A stretch of DNA of 37,445 bases, taken from contig CAIPYV010000135.1 of the NCBI GenBank assembly GCA_903869365.1, positions 1-37,445 of the forward strand, given 5' to 3'. Shown piece by piece: positions 17,844-26,474 of the stretch. A model generated the notes under the pieces. The model saw only the letters and a program-made list of their open reading frames with translations, had not been told where the DNA came from and searched no databases. A program made the position numbers and the translations under genes. The number at the start of each line of letters is the position of its first letter. Position 1 is the stretch's first letter. The DNA comes from an uncultured Chlorobiaceae bacterium. GTDB taxonomy: Bacteria; Bacteroidota; Chlorobiia; Chlorobiales; Chlorobiaceae.

Positions 17844-19448
17844 ATGCGCTTAGCTTTCTGGCTCTATGAGGGAACTGCCCTCCATGGTATCAGCCGAGTC
17901 ACCAATAGTATGAAAGGGGTTCACACCGTTTATCATGCGCCCCAGGGCGACGATTACATTACGGCTACTTACAGCATGCTTGAACGAACCCCTGATTTTC
18001 CAGGGTTGTCGATCAGCGTGGTTCGGGGAAGAGACCTTGCACAGGGAGTTTCCCGACTTCCCAGCACACTGCAGCAGGTTGATCACCACTACCATCCCGA
18101 CCTTACCGTCATCGCTCCAAGCTGCAGTACAGCGCTTCTCCAGGAAGATCTCCACCAGCTTGCAGCCCACTCTGGTCTGCCGCCGGAAAAAATACTGGTT
18201 TATGCACTTAATCCCTTCAGGGTATCGGAAAATGAGGCAGCCGACGGCCTTTTTACCGAACTGGTGAAACGATACGCTGCTCCTCATGAAAAAACAGCAC
18301 TGCCATCAGTAAACCTGCTGGGCTTTACCTCGCTTGGTTTTCATTTGCGTGCCAATCTGACAAGTCTGCGACGCATGCTGCAGACGCTTGGCATTACAGT
18401 TAATGTTGTTGCTCCCTGGGGAGCAGGAATAGAAGATCTCAGGAAACTGCCGGCAGCCTGGCTCAATATCGCTCCTTATCGGGAAATAGGTTTAACGGCG
18501 GCAGAGTATCTTGCAGAAACCTTTGCCATGCCGGCAATCTATGAAGCGCCGATTGGGGTTGAACCGACTCTGGCATGGCTTCGTTCTGTCATAGAAAACC
18601 TTAATCGAACAGGTGCAGAAAGGGGAGTCCCTCCAATAACTCTTCCGAAGCTCAGTGCATTCTCGCTGGATGGCCTGAGTGCTCCAAGTGGAGTTCCCTG
18701 GTTTGCAAGGACTGCTGATATGGAAAGTTTCAGCAACAAACGGGCTTTTGTGTTCGGTGATGCGACGCATACGGTTGCGATTGTGAAGTTCTTGCGCGAT
18801 GAACTCGGTATGAAGATTATTGGTGCCGGCACCTATATGGAGCGTCACGCAGACTGGGTACGTAAAGAGCTGGAAGGCTACCTACCTGGTGCCCTTGTTG
18901 TAACCGACCGGTTTCAGGATGTTGCAAAAATTATCGACGATGAAATGCCTGATCTGGTATGCGGCACGCAGATGGAACGCCACAGCTGCCGCAAGCTTGA
19001 TGTTCCCTGCATGGTTATCTGTCCCCCGACACATATCGAGAACCATCTGCTCGGCTATTACCCGTTTTTTGGTTTTGACGGCTCTGATGTTATTGCAGAC
19101 AGAGTCTACCTTTCATGCAAACTCGGTCTTGAAAAGCACCTGATCGACTTTTTCGGTGATGCCGGTCTGGAATATGAAGAGAACGGGGTTGCTGCATCGC
19201 CTGAGCCTGAGTCCTTCACCGGTAACGGACATATCGAACCAGCGGTTGAAGTTGAGAAAGAGGCTGTTGCTCTTACTGAAGATGGAGAGATGAAGTGGTC
19301 CGATGATGCCGAAACAATGCTTAAGAAAGTTCCGTTTTTTGTTCGCAAAAAGGTCAGGAAGAATACTGACACCTTTGCTCGAAGTATCGGCGAATCCATT
19401 GTTACTGTAGAAGTTTTCCGAAAAGCAAAAGAGTCCCTCGGCGGGTAA
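17844..19448 (+). CDS. bchB: Light-independent protochlorophyllide reductase subunit B
   Basis: A 534-residue B subunit of dark-operative protochlorophyllide reductase, related to NifK. It starts [21 protein letters not shown]36 in APQGDDYIT is the unusual aspartate ligand of the NB cluster. [38 protein letters not shown] and [17 protein letters not shown] are characteristic. After an acidic linker (about residues 455-485) comes the small C-terminal domain ([19 protein letters not shown]) typical of BchB. It works with BchN as a heterotetramer and receives electrons from BchL. bchL starts 34 bp later. Confidence 0.97.
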   Translation: MRLAFWLYEGTALHGISRVTNSMKGVHTVYHAPQGDDYITATYSMLERTPDFPGLSISVVRGRDLAQGVSRLPSTLQQVDHHYHPDLTVIAPSCSTALLQEDLHQLAAHSGLPPEKILVYALNPFRVSENEAADGLFTELVKRYAAPHEKTALPSVNLLGFTSLGFHLRANLTSLRRMLQTLGITVNVVAPWGAGIEDLRKLPAAWLNIAPYREIGLTAAEYLAETFAMPAIYEAPIGVEPTLAWLRSVIENLNRTGAERGVPPITLPKLSAFSLDGLSAPSGVPWFARTADMESFSNKRAFVFGDATHTVAIVKFLRDELGMKIIGAGTYMERHADWVRKELEGYLPGALVVTDRFQDVAKIIDDEMPDLVCGTQMERHSCRKLDVPCMVICPPTHIENHLLGYYPFFGFDGSDVIADRVYLSCKLGLEKHLIDFFGDAGLEYEENGVAASPEPESFTGNGHIEPAVEVEKEAVALTEDGEMKWSDDAETMLKKVPFFVRKKVRKNTDTFARSIGESIVTVEVFRKAKESLGG

Positions 19449-19482
19449 GGTTTTTCTATCAATCATATTCTCTGTAATCATT

Positions 19483-20310
19483 ATGAGTTTAGTATTAGCC
19501 GTATATGGAAAGGGCGGCATAGGAAAAAGCACAACAAGTGCCAATATTTCAGCAGCACTTGCCCTTAAAGGCGCCAAGGTACTGCAGATTGGCTGTGATC
19601 CCAAGCATGACAGCACCTTTCCTATTACCGGGAAACTGCAGAAAACCGTTATTGAGGCTCTTGAAGAGGTTGATTTTCATCATGAAGAGCTGAGTGCCGA
19701 GGATATTATCGAAACCGGATTTGCAGGTATCGACTGCCTTGAAGCTGGTGGGCCCCCTGCCGGAAGCGGATGCGGCGGCTATGTTGTCGGCGAATCAGTC
19801 ACCCTGCTCCAGGAACTCGGCCTGTACGATAAATATGATGTTATCCTTTTCGATGTCCTTGGTGATGTGGTATGCGGCGGCTTCAGTGCTCCGCTGAACT
19901 ATGCCGATTATGCCATCATTATAGCTACCAACGATTTCGACAGTATCTTCGCTGCCAACCGCCTCTGCATGGCTATCCAGCAGAAAAGCGTGCGCTACAA
20001 GGTGAAACTTGCCGGTATTGTAGCCAACCGTGTGGACTACACCACCGGTGGAGGCACAAACATGCTCGACCAGTTTGCCGAAAAAGTAGGCACCCGACTG
20101 CTCGCCAAAGTGCCCTATCACGAACTGATCCGCAAGAGCCGCTTTGCAGGAAAAACCATGTTTGCCATGGAAGATACTCCGGAAAAGGAAGAGTGCCTTG
20201 TGCCCTACAATGAAATTGCCGATTTCCTCATCCAGGAAAATCCAGTAGCCGCAGTTCCAGTCCCTATCGGCGACCGCGAAATCTTCGCTATGGTTGGCGG
20301 CTGGCAGTAA
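19483..20310 (+). CDS. bchL: Light-independent protochlorophyllide reductase iron-sulfur ATP-binding subunit
   Basis: A 275-residue NifH-like protein, the ATP-dependent electron donor to BchNB. The P-loop [10 protein letters not shown] is at residues 8-17, the switch DPKHDST near 39-45. The two cysteines that share the 4Fe-4S cluster across the dimer are C97 ([10 protein letters not shown]) and C131 ([11 protein letters not shown]). Length is normal. It is the last gene of the bchNBL run and is followed after 37 bp by a clear terminator. Confidence 0.98.
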   Translation: MSLVLAVYGKGGIGKSTTSANISAALALKGAKVLQIGCDPKHDSTFPITGKLQKTVIEALEEVDFHHEELSAEDIIETGFAGIDCLEAGGPPAGSGCGGYVVGESVTLLQELGLYDKYDVILFDVLGDVVCGGFSAPLNYADYAIIIATNDFDSIFAANRLCMAIQQKSVRYKVKLAGIVANRVDYTTGGGTNMLDQFAEKVGTRLLAKVPYHELIRKSRFAGKTMFAMEDTPEKEECLVPYNEIADFLIQENPVAAVPVPIGDREIFAMVGGWQ

Positions 20311-20347
20311 AGCAGAGTAATATCTTTACCTTCAGAATTCATGTTAT

Positions 20348-20380
20348 AAAAAAGCAGCTTTAGTGCTGCTTTTTTGTTTT
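20348..20380 (+). terminator. Intrinsic terminator after bchL
   Basis: AGCAGC (20353-20358) pairs with GCTGCT (20365-20370) around a TTTAGT loop. The stem is lengthened by flanking A and T runs, with a T-rich tail TTTTTGTTTTTTG on the + strand. It closes the bchNBL operon and, because of the A run on the other side, might act in both directions. Confidence 0.85.
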
Positions 20381-20466
20381 TTGATTTAGGATGCAATTTT
20401 GATGGCTATTAAAGTATTTCAGACTTTGCGCTAATTATACCCGAAATTCTCGTTTTCATATCTACA

Positions 20467-20508
20467 ACTTATAAGTCCTATCGGCCCCATAAGACTCATA
20501 AGACCTAT
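20467..20508 (+). repeat. Short imperfect repeat cluster of ATAAGAC-type units
   Basis: The stretch begins with the palindrome ACTTATAAGT (20467-20476) and holds three related 11-mers: ATAAGTCCTAT (20471-20481), ATAAGACTCAT (20489-20499) and ATAAGACCTAT (20498-20508). The last two are spaced 9 bp apart. It lies in the 356-bp gene-free gap between bchL and the AAA_13 gene. I remember similar ATAAG/CCTAT simple repeats in other Chlorobi intergenic regions, but this was not searched. Confidence 0.5.
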
Positions 20509-20557
20509 GAACAATCCTGCCAACAGCCTTTTAAGCCAAATTTTTTTTGTCAACTCC

Positions 20558-20590
20558 AAAGATACGTCTGTAGTATCTTTTTATTTCTAA
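20558..20590 (+). terminator. Hairpin with T-rich tail upstream of the AAA_13 gene (terminator-like; could be an operator)
   Basis: AAAGATAC (20558-20565) and GTATCTTT (20573-20580) form a perfect 8-bp stem around the loop GTCTGTA, followed by TTATTTCTAA. The stem is AT-rich and therefore weak as a terminator. As it is 77 bp before the AAA_13 start, a protein-binding dyad is the alternative. The rest of the gap 20381-20666 is AT-rich with no gene seen. Confidence 0.35.
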
Positions 20591-20666
20591 TTAAATACGC
20601 TATATTACTGTTGCAACACTTGTGTTTGTGTCGAAAATATTGGCTTGCAAACTAACAAATAAATCA

Positions 20667-22535
20667 ATGATTGAATCTATCAGAATAGCAGGTGTGGCAA
20701 GTTATAGCCAGACTCCTGAGTTTTTGACTGGATTATCCAAATATAATTTTCTCTATGGCTCTAATGGATCAGGGAAAACAACGATTTCCCGACTGATTGC
20801 GGATGATGGAGACTTCCCGACCTGCAGCATTACGTGGACTGGTACGAAATTGCAGACGATGGTCTACAATCAGGATTTTATCAAAAAGCACTTCAGCCAA
20901 TCTTCTGAACTCAAGGGTATTTTCACGCTCGGTGCAAAGAATATTGATATCCTGAAAGAGATTGCGGCTTCAAAAGCGGAACTTGATGCCATCACAAACA
21001 AAATCGAGCACATGCATTTTGTGTTGCATGGTCAAGACGGCACTGGCGGCAAGATGGGTGAGTTGGCGACCCTCGATGAAAAATTCAGACTGAAGTGCTG
21101 GTCTTCTTACACAAGGCACAAAGCAAAGCTTGGGATTGCTTTTGAAGGATTTCGATCAAGCAGAGAGAAATTCAAAGATAAGATTCTAAAGGAGCGGGCA
21201 TGCAATTCCTCACCACTAAAGTCGTTAGCTGTTCTCGAAAAAATAGCAGAGACACTTTTTTGTATCGCGCCGACTTTGGCACCAACGATCCCCTCCATAG
21301 ATGCCGCAAAAATTATTACCCATGAATCAGCTGCCATTCTCAAGAAGAAAGTGATTGGCAAGGAAGACGTTGATATCGCAGCAATGATCAAGAAATTGGG
21401 AAACAGTGACTGGGTCAGAGAAGGTCACGCATTTTATGATAAAAACGAGATGGCGTGTCCATTTTGCCAACAGAACACAACTGATGCATTCGCACAAAGC
21501 TTGAACCAGTATTATGATGAGGCTTTCAAAGAAGACAGCAGGTCTGTTGACGATCTCTGCATAAACTACAAGGACGATTCTGCTCGACTTCAGCGAGAGA
21601 TAGCTTCAGTCATATCCACTCCCTCCAAGTTTCTTGATGTCGAAAAGCTGAAAAAAGAAAAGGAACTTCTTGATGTGAGAATCACCATGAATCTTCAGCG
21701 ACTGACCTTAAAAAAGAAGGAGCCGAGCCAGGTCGTTGAGTTGCAATCCACCAGTGATGTGCTGTCTACAATAGGAACTCTTGTCGATGACGCAAATGCT
21801 CTGAACACTGAGCACAACAAGATGGTTGAAAATCTTGCGCATGAGCGAAGCCATTTGACCGCGCAGGTCTGGAAGTTTATTCTCGAAGAAGAACTCAACA
21901 AAGATTTGTTGAATTACGACACAATGAGGAATGGTTTGCATAAAGCGATTGCCGATGTGAAAGTCCAAATTCAATGGGCGTTAACATCCCAGCAAGCTAA
22001 GGTCTCAGAAATCAAGGCTCTTGAGAGGAGTACGACAAGTATCCAGCCTACGATTGATGCCATAAACGCACTCTTGATATCGGTCGGTTTTGACTCTTTC
22101 TCGCTTGCAACAGCTAACAATAAAACAGGTTATAAGTTAATAAGGATGGATGGCTCAGACGCGAAAGAAACATTGAGTGAAGGCGAATCGTCATTTCTTT
22201 CTCTCCTCTACTTTTTTCATCTCTTGAAGGGGAGTAACACGGAGTCAGGTATGACCACGGATCGCGTTGCTGTCTTTGATGACCCCGTATCCAGTCTTGA
22301 CAATAACATTCTGCTCATCGTCGGAGCTCTCATAAAAGAGTTGTACCATGAGATACAGGCAGGAAAGAACAACATCAAGCAGATATTTATCTTGACGCAC
22401 AATATTGCTTTTTATAAAGAGGTCACCTTCAACCCTGACAACCTCCATTTCAAAAGAAACGAATCAACATTTTGGACAGTGAAAAAAAACGGCCTTGAAT
22501 CAAAAATACAGAAGCTCAGTTCAAACCATCTGTGA
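20667..22535 (+). CDS. AAA_13 / RloC-like ATPase with zinc-hook CxxC, apparently lacking its C-terminal domain
   Basis: ATG 20667 gives 622 residues starting MIESIRIAGVASYSQTPEFL; the frame is open back to a GTG at 20622, but the ATG fits the family N-terminus. Walker A is GSNGSGKTT (31-39), the ABC signature is LSEGESSF (503-510), Walker B is VAVFDDPVSSLD (534-545) and the H-loop His is 578 (FILTHNIAF). Between the ATPase halves is a long helical region interrupted by CPFC (264-267), a likely zinc hook as in Rad50 and RloC. The family includes RloC/PrrC-type tRNA anticodon nucleases, whose nuclease lies after the ATPase. Here only about 40 residues follow the H-loop, so that domain is missing. 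It may be a defence-gene remnant or a diverged ATPase. Confidence 0.8.
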   Translation: MIESIRIAGVASYSQTPEFLTGLSKYNFLYGSNGSGKTTISRLIADDGDFPTCSITWTGTKLQTMVYNQDFIKKHFSQSSELKGIFTLGAKNIDILKEIAASKAELDAITNKIEHMHFVLHGQDGTGGKMGELATLDEKFRLKCWSSYTRHKAKLGIAFEGFRSSREKFKDKILKERACNSSPLKSLAVLEKIAETLFCIAPTLAPTIPSIDAAKIITHESAAILKKKVIGKEDVDIAAMIKKLGNSDWVREGHAFYDKNEMACPFCQQNTTDAFAQSLNQYYDEAFKEDSRSVDDLCINYKDDSARLQREIASVISTPSKFLDVEKLKKEKELLDVRITMNLQRLTLKKKEPSQVVELQSTSDVLSTIGTLVDDANALNTEHNKMVENLAHERSHLTAQVWKFILEEELNKDLLNYDTMRNGLHKAIADVKVQIQWALTSQQAKVSEIKALERSTTSIQPTIDAINALLISVGFDSFSLATANNKTGYKLIRMDGSDAKETLSEGESSFLSLLYFFHLLKGSNTESGMTTDRVAVFDDPVSSLDNNILLIVGALIKELYHEIQAGKNNIKQIFILTHNIAFYKEVTFNPDNLHFKRNESTFWTVKKNGLESKIQKLSSNHL

Positions 22536-22558
22536 TCGATATACGTCCATAAATTCAT

Positions 22559-23131
22559 TCAAATCTCGCACCGATATTTGCAGAGTATAATCTTCTTTTC
22601 CTGTCGGATATCAGTCTTGATCTTTGTTTTCGGGTTGACCAGTTCCTGCAGAAGGGCCGTGAACGTCCCCAGGTAAAAATTTCCTACAACCGGATGGGTC
22701 GGGTAGGTCACTTTGACGGTTATTTCAGGAGGTCGATTCATGATGTAGCTGAATTCTCCACTGCCGGCAAAAGTCCATGCATTTTTGCTGATGGCAAAAA
22801 GAAAAAGCTTGAATGCCGGTCGGCTTGGCAGGAGCTTTACCAGTTTCTGGAAGATGCCGGGGATGCGGACTTTAAGAAGGTACCGGGCAGTGCGTTCTCC
22901 GGACTCTTTCAGGATGCCGGCGGTAACTTTATCACCAATCTCTTTCTGGAGCGCAGTGACCATCGCATGAAATTTTGATTCTTCAATCATTTCTGACGGA
23001 AGGTTGCCGATATAGTGACCCTGGCCAATTTTTTTCAGCAAAACTTCAGCTTCTTTTTTTCCGAATTTGGCTTCAAGAGCTGCGACGGTCTGAATAATGG
23101 AATTAGGTCCAATTTTTGAAGGTGTACTCAT
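22559..23131 (-). CDS. bchJ: BchJ-type bacteriochlorophyll biosynthesis protein (V4R-domain family)
   Basis: A 190-residue protein starting MSTPSKIGPNSIIQTVAALE, with the central RIPGIFQKLVKLLPSRPAFKL and a C-terminal Cys pair (ILCKYRCEI). This resembles BchJ, once named 4-vinyl (8-vinyl) reductase. Genetic work in Chlorobaculum tepidum, as I remember it, showed another enzyme (BciA) does that reduction, and bchJ loss lowers bacteriochlorophyll and causes precursor leakage, so BchJ may carry or present substrate. It lies beside bchNBL, which supports the call. It follows the lipoprotein gene by 22 bp on the minus strand and converges with the AAA_13 gene (23 bp apart). Confidence 0.75.
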   Translation of the reverse strand: MSTPSKIGPNSIIQTVAALEAKFGKKEAEVLLKKIGQGHYIGNLPSEMIEESKFHAMVTALQKEIGDKVTAGILKESGERTARYLLKVRIPGIFQKLVKLLPSRPAFKLFLFAISKNAWTFAGSGEFSYIMNRPPEITVKVTYPTHPVVGNFYLGTFTALLQELVNPKTKIKTDIRQEKKIILCKYRCEI

Positions 23132-23153
23132 CGTGTGAAAAAATCTGTTTTAT

Positions 23154-24869
23154 TTATCGGGATGTTATGATCTGAATATCAATGCGCTCGGTTGTCCATC
23201 CAGCCCTGACCTTAACGGCTTCAGCATAAAAACCGAATGGTTCGGCGGGTTTATAAGGTTCTATTGATCCTGGATTCCATTGCTGGTAGGGAGCTGGCGG
23301 GCTATTGCCGGAAGGAAGAAATGCACTGACCGTATAGCTGCCAGGCGGAAGTTCCGGGAATGCATAGCGAAATGTTCCGTTCTTGTCGCAACGTGCTGAC
23401 GTACTGTATGTTGCTGTTGAGCCTGACAATTTTGCCTCGATGATCACATACTTTCCTGAAGCGTGGCCTGTTCCGGAAATACTTCCGCTCTCTTTTTTCT
23501 CAGCTGTCCTGAATTGCGAAACGATCGGTTTTGCCTTATCCGCACTGTCGGTTAGCGCAGGATCAACGCTGACGATGTAAGTCCGGCCCGCTTGAAATCC
23601 ACCGGTTGGTTTCAAGGCAAACGTGCGCGGATCAATTGATACCAATGAAAAATGAATTGGCTTCTTTGTACCGGAACCTGCTTCTGAAAGGGTGGTTGCC
23701 TGGCTGAGTGCTGATGCGGGGAGTGGAGCCGATACCTTGATCACGACTACTTTGCCTACTGACGGCCATGCCATATCAAGGTATGCAGGTTCACTGTTGT
23801 TCTCAGGTGAAAGGGTTATCGAAATGTGACGATTTCCTGGAGGCCGCGACGAGCCGTAAAATGGAATTGTTCTGATTGTTCCTTTTCCGTCATGAGCGCG
23901 GTAACTGATCAGATAAGGCTGGTTCGGCTGGATCTTGTCGGTCACAATAAGAAATTCCCTCTCATACAATAACCGGTTTTTACTGAACCAGCTGACAACG
24001 GGAATCAGGGTATGCGACTCCGCATGACGGAGCTCAAGCTTGTCCGGGTTGAATGAGGTGGTGCAGATCGGACGGGCGAATGTTATTGCCAGCAGTTGCT
24101 GTGCAAGAGGCGAGCAGGATACCAGCCCATCGGTATCACTATGGACACCGTCAATTCTCAACATCAGGTTTGAAGAGCCTTCACGAACAACGGAAGCACT
24201 GCTTAACCCAACCTCTTCACTCTTACTATAGCGCAGTTCATTGTTTCTGTTGTTGACAGCAAGAATTCGATACGACCCGGAACCGATGTTATCAAAAGAG
24301 AAGGTTCCAGAGGCATTTGCCTGTATAAGGTAGTCAGGCTTTCTTGTCAGCAGGGTTTCCGTCGCAGAGGCTTCAGGTTGTTCGGTAAAAGCCAGCATAA
24401 GGGCATTTGTGGCTGGTGTAAAGTCAGCATTGATGACGTTACCGCTGATTACCCCTGTATCGATCAACGGTCCGGTTGAAAAAGCAAAAGAATACGGGCC
24501 AGGAAAGGTGCATCCGCGATAGTCCCTGAGATTTTTATCAATGGTGACGACATAGGTGCAATTTTTTTTCAGGGGTTTGTACACCGTTATATCAACCTCT
24601 TTTCCTTTAACCGCAATATCGTAGTCACCGATGGAGGGCGAAAAGAAAAGAGCATTAAGCAATTGCCTTCCGGAAATATAATGGCTGAAAGAAAGATGGA
24701 TTCTGTTTGTGGAAACATTGACGGACGAGGGCGCAGGATTGGAAAATACCACATGCAGTGGTGTGTTGTCGACCGGGCCTCCTGTAGGCGGACGATCGGA
24801 AGCGCACCCTCCGGCAAGCCACAACATGATGAAGAAAAAGAAGCGAAAGATGCCTGGGGTACTTTGCAT
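23154..24869 (-). CDS. Outer-surface lipoprotein with N-terminal Ig-like (Big_5/SbsA-type) domain
   Basis: A 571-residue protein. Residues 1-21 are a lipoprotein signal peptide (FRFFFFIMLWLAGG before C22). The N-terminal part after C22 (roughly residues 35-135, VVFSNPAPSSVNVSTNRIHL to YSFAFSTGP) resembles bacterial Ig-like domains of the Big_5 kind. Two later stretches look like carboxypeptidase-regulatory-type beta sandwiches (FSFDNIGSGSYRILAVNN and FPELPPGSYTVSAFLP). No enzyme motif is seen. Such proteins are common in Bacteroidetes/Chlorobi; function is unknown. It is upstream of bchJ in the same direction and divergent from glgA. Confidence 0.75.
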   Translation of the reverse strand: MQSTPGIFRFFFFIMLWLAGGCASDRPPTGGPVDNTPLHVVFSNPAPSSVNVSTNRIHLSFSHYISGRQLLNALFFSPSIGDYDIAVKGKEVDITVYKPLKKNCTYVVTIDKNLRDYRGCTFPGPYSFAFSTGPLIDTGVISGNVINADFTPATNALMLAFTEQPEASATETLLTRKPDYLIQANASGTFSFDNIGSGSYRILAVNNRNNELRYSKSEEVGLSSASVVREGSSNLMLRIDGVHSDTDGLVSCSPLAQQLLAITFARPICTTSFNPDKLELRHAESHTLIPVVSWFSKNRLLYEREFLIVTDKIQPNQPYLISYRAHDGKGTIRTIPFYGSSRPPGNRHISITLSPENNSEPAYLDMAWPSVGKVVVIKVSAPLPASALSQATTLSEAGSGTKKPIHFSLVSIDPRTFALKPTGGFQAGRTYIVSVDPALTDSADKAKPIVSQFRTAEKKESGSISGTGHASGKYVIIEAKLSGSTATYSTSARCDKNGTFRYAFPELPPGSYTVSAFLPSGNSPPAPYQQWNPGSIEPYKPAEPFGFYAEAVKVRAGWTTERIDIQIITSR

Positions 24870-24995
24870 GAAAATCCCGTCAGCTCTCTGGTAAGAGAGG
24901 CTTGATTGTATGTGTCTGTGAAAATTCGTAAATTAAAAACTAAAGTAGTTCTATGAAAGTTTTTCGTGAAAAATTATAGATTGATTGTGATATAG

Positions 24996-26465
24996 ATGGC
25001 CAGACGAAATATTAAAGTTCTTTATGTCTCCGGTGAAGTTTCTCCTTTTGTAAGAATCAGCGCACTTGCTGATTTCATGGCCTCCTTCCCCCAAGCTATT
25101 GAGGAAGAAGGGTTCGAGGCACGCATCATGATGCCTAAATACGGTACGATCAATGACCGGAAGTTCCGGTTGCATGACGTGTTGCGTCTGTCCGATATTG
25201 AGGTTCATCTGAAGGAGAAAATAGATTTACTGAACGTCAAGGTGACCGCATTGCCCTCAAGTAAGATTCAGACATATTTTTTGTACAACGAGAAATATTT
25301 TAAACGTAATGGTCTTTTTACCGATCTCTATAGCGGAAAAGATCTGAAGGGAAGTGCAGACAAAGTTGTTTTTTTCAATATCGGCGTTCTTGAGACACTG
25401 CAGCGGCTGGGCTGGAAGCCCGACATTATTCATTGCCATGACTGGTATGCCTGTCTTATTCCACTGTTATTGAAAACAGTCTATGCTTCGAATGAGTTTT
25501 TCAAGGATATAAAAACAGTTCTTACCATCCATAATATTTACCGCCAGGGTATTGTTCCTTACAAGTCATTCCAGAAGCTTCTCCCCGACGAGGTTTGCGC
25601 TGGTCTGCATTGTACCAATGATGAGGTGAATATGCTCTATACCGGTATTGAACATGTCGGCCTTTTTACGACAACATCAAAACGTTATGCTGAGGAGATT
25701 GTGCATGATGGCCCTCAGACCTTTGGTATGAGCCCGGTGCTCGAAGAGTATCAGGAGAAGTTTTACGGTATTCTTAACGGTATTGATGTCAGGCAGTGGA
25801 ATCCTTCGACAGACAAGCTCATCAAGAAGCGCTACGGCATTGACAATATGGATGGCAAGCTTGATAACAAAAAAACTCTTCTTGAGGAAGCAGGGCTGCC
25901 CTACCATGAAGGTGTGCCTCTGGTGGGGGTTATCGCCAATTTTGACGAGTTTCAGGGAGCGGAGCTTCTTCTGCAAAGTCTTGAACAACTGGCAGGCCTT
26001 GAGATTCAGCTTGTGATCAGCGGTTCCGGCGACAAGAAATACGAAAAGTTGTTTCAGGATTTTGCCGATGCGCATCCCGAGCAGGTCAGTCTGCAGGCCG
26101 AATATTCCGACTCTTTCTTTCACCTTGCCATAGCAGGTCTGGATATTCTGCTTATGCCCGGAATGATCGAGTCGTGCGGAATGATCCAGATGTTTGCCAT
26201 GAACTATGGAACCATACCCGTAGCTTATGCCGGAGGCGGGATTGTGGAAACCATAGACGATGTTGCTGAAGAGAGAGGTTCTGGATTTATTTTTCATGAC
26301 TATACCGTTGATTCACTGCTTGGCAAGCTCAATGAGGCTATTGAATGTTTTCTTGTAGAGGCGAGCTGGGAGCAGATTGTTACGTCAGCCATGACCAGGG
26401 ACTTTACCTGGAAAAATTCCGCTGAAGAGTATGGTAACTTGTACCATCAACTTCTTGAAAAATAG
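24996..26465 (+). CDS. glgA: Glycogen synthase (GT5 family)
   Basis: A 489-residue GT5 glycosyltransferase, ADP-glucose:alpha-glucan transferase type. Family marks are VLYVSGEVSPFV at the start, IIHCHDWYACLIPLLLK, TIHNIYRQG, the FYGILNGIDVRQWNPSTD segment, and the C-terminal MPGMIESCGMIQMFAMNYGTIPV with GGGIVETI. The N-terminal KxGGL nucleotide-sugar motif is replaced by RISAL (residues 20-24), although the surrounding alignment is good. I remember the same change in GlgA of Chlorobaculum tepidum. It heads a long + strand gene run and lies 9 bp before the GmhB-like gene. Confidence 0.88.
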   Translation: MARRNIKVLYVSGEVSPFVRISALADFMASFPQAIEEEGFEARIMMPKYGTINDRKFRLHDVLRLSDIEVHLKEKIDLLNVKVTALPSSKIQTYFLYNEKYFKRNGLFTDLYSGKDLKGSADKVVFFNIGVLETLQRLGWKPDIIHCHDWYACLIPLLLKTVYASNEFFKDIKTVLTIHNIYRQGIVPYKSFQKLLPDEVCAGLHCTNDEVNMLYTGIEHVGLFTTTSKRYAEEIVHDGPQTFGMSPVLEEYQEKFYGILNGIDVRQWNPSTDKLIKKRYGIDNMDGKLDNKKTLLEEAGLPYHEGVPLVGVIANFDEFQGAELLLQSLEQLAGLEIQLVISGSGDKKYEKLFQDFADAHPEQVSLQAEYSDSFFHLAIAGLDILLMPGMIESCGMIQMFAMNYGTIPVAYAGGGIVETIDDVAEERGSGFIFHDYTVDSLLGKLNEAIECFLVEASWEQIVTSAMTRDFTWKNSAEEYGNLYHQLLEK

Positions 26466-26474
26466 GGGAGTATA

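Noticed and set aside
20667..22535. Calling the AAA_13 protein an active RloC/PrrC anticodon nuclease
   Set aside because: The ATPase and zinc hook fit, but only about 44 residues follow the H-loop His and no nuclease domain can be placed there.
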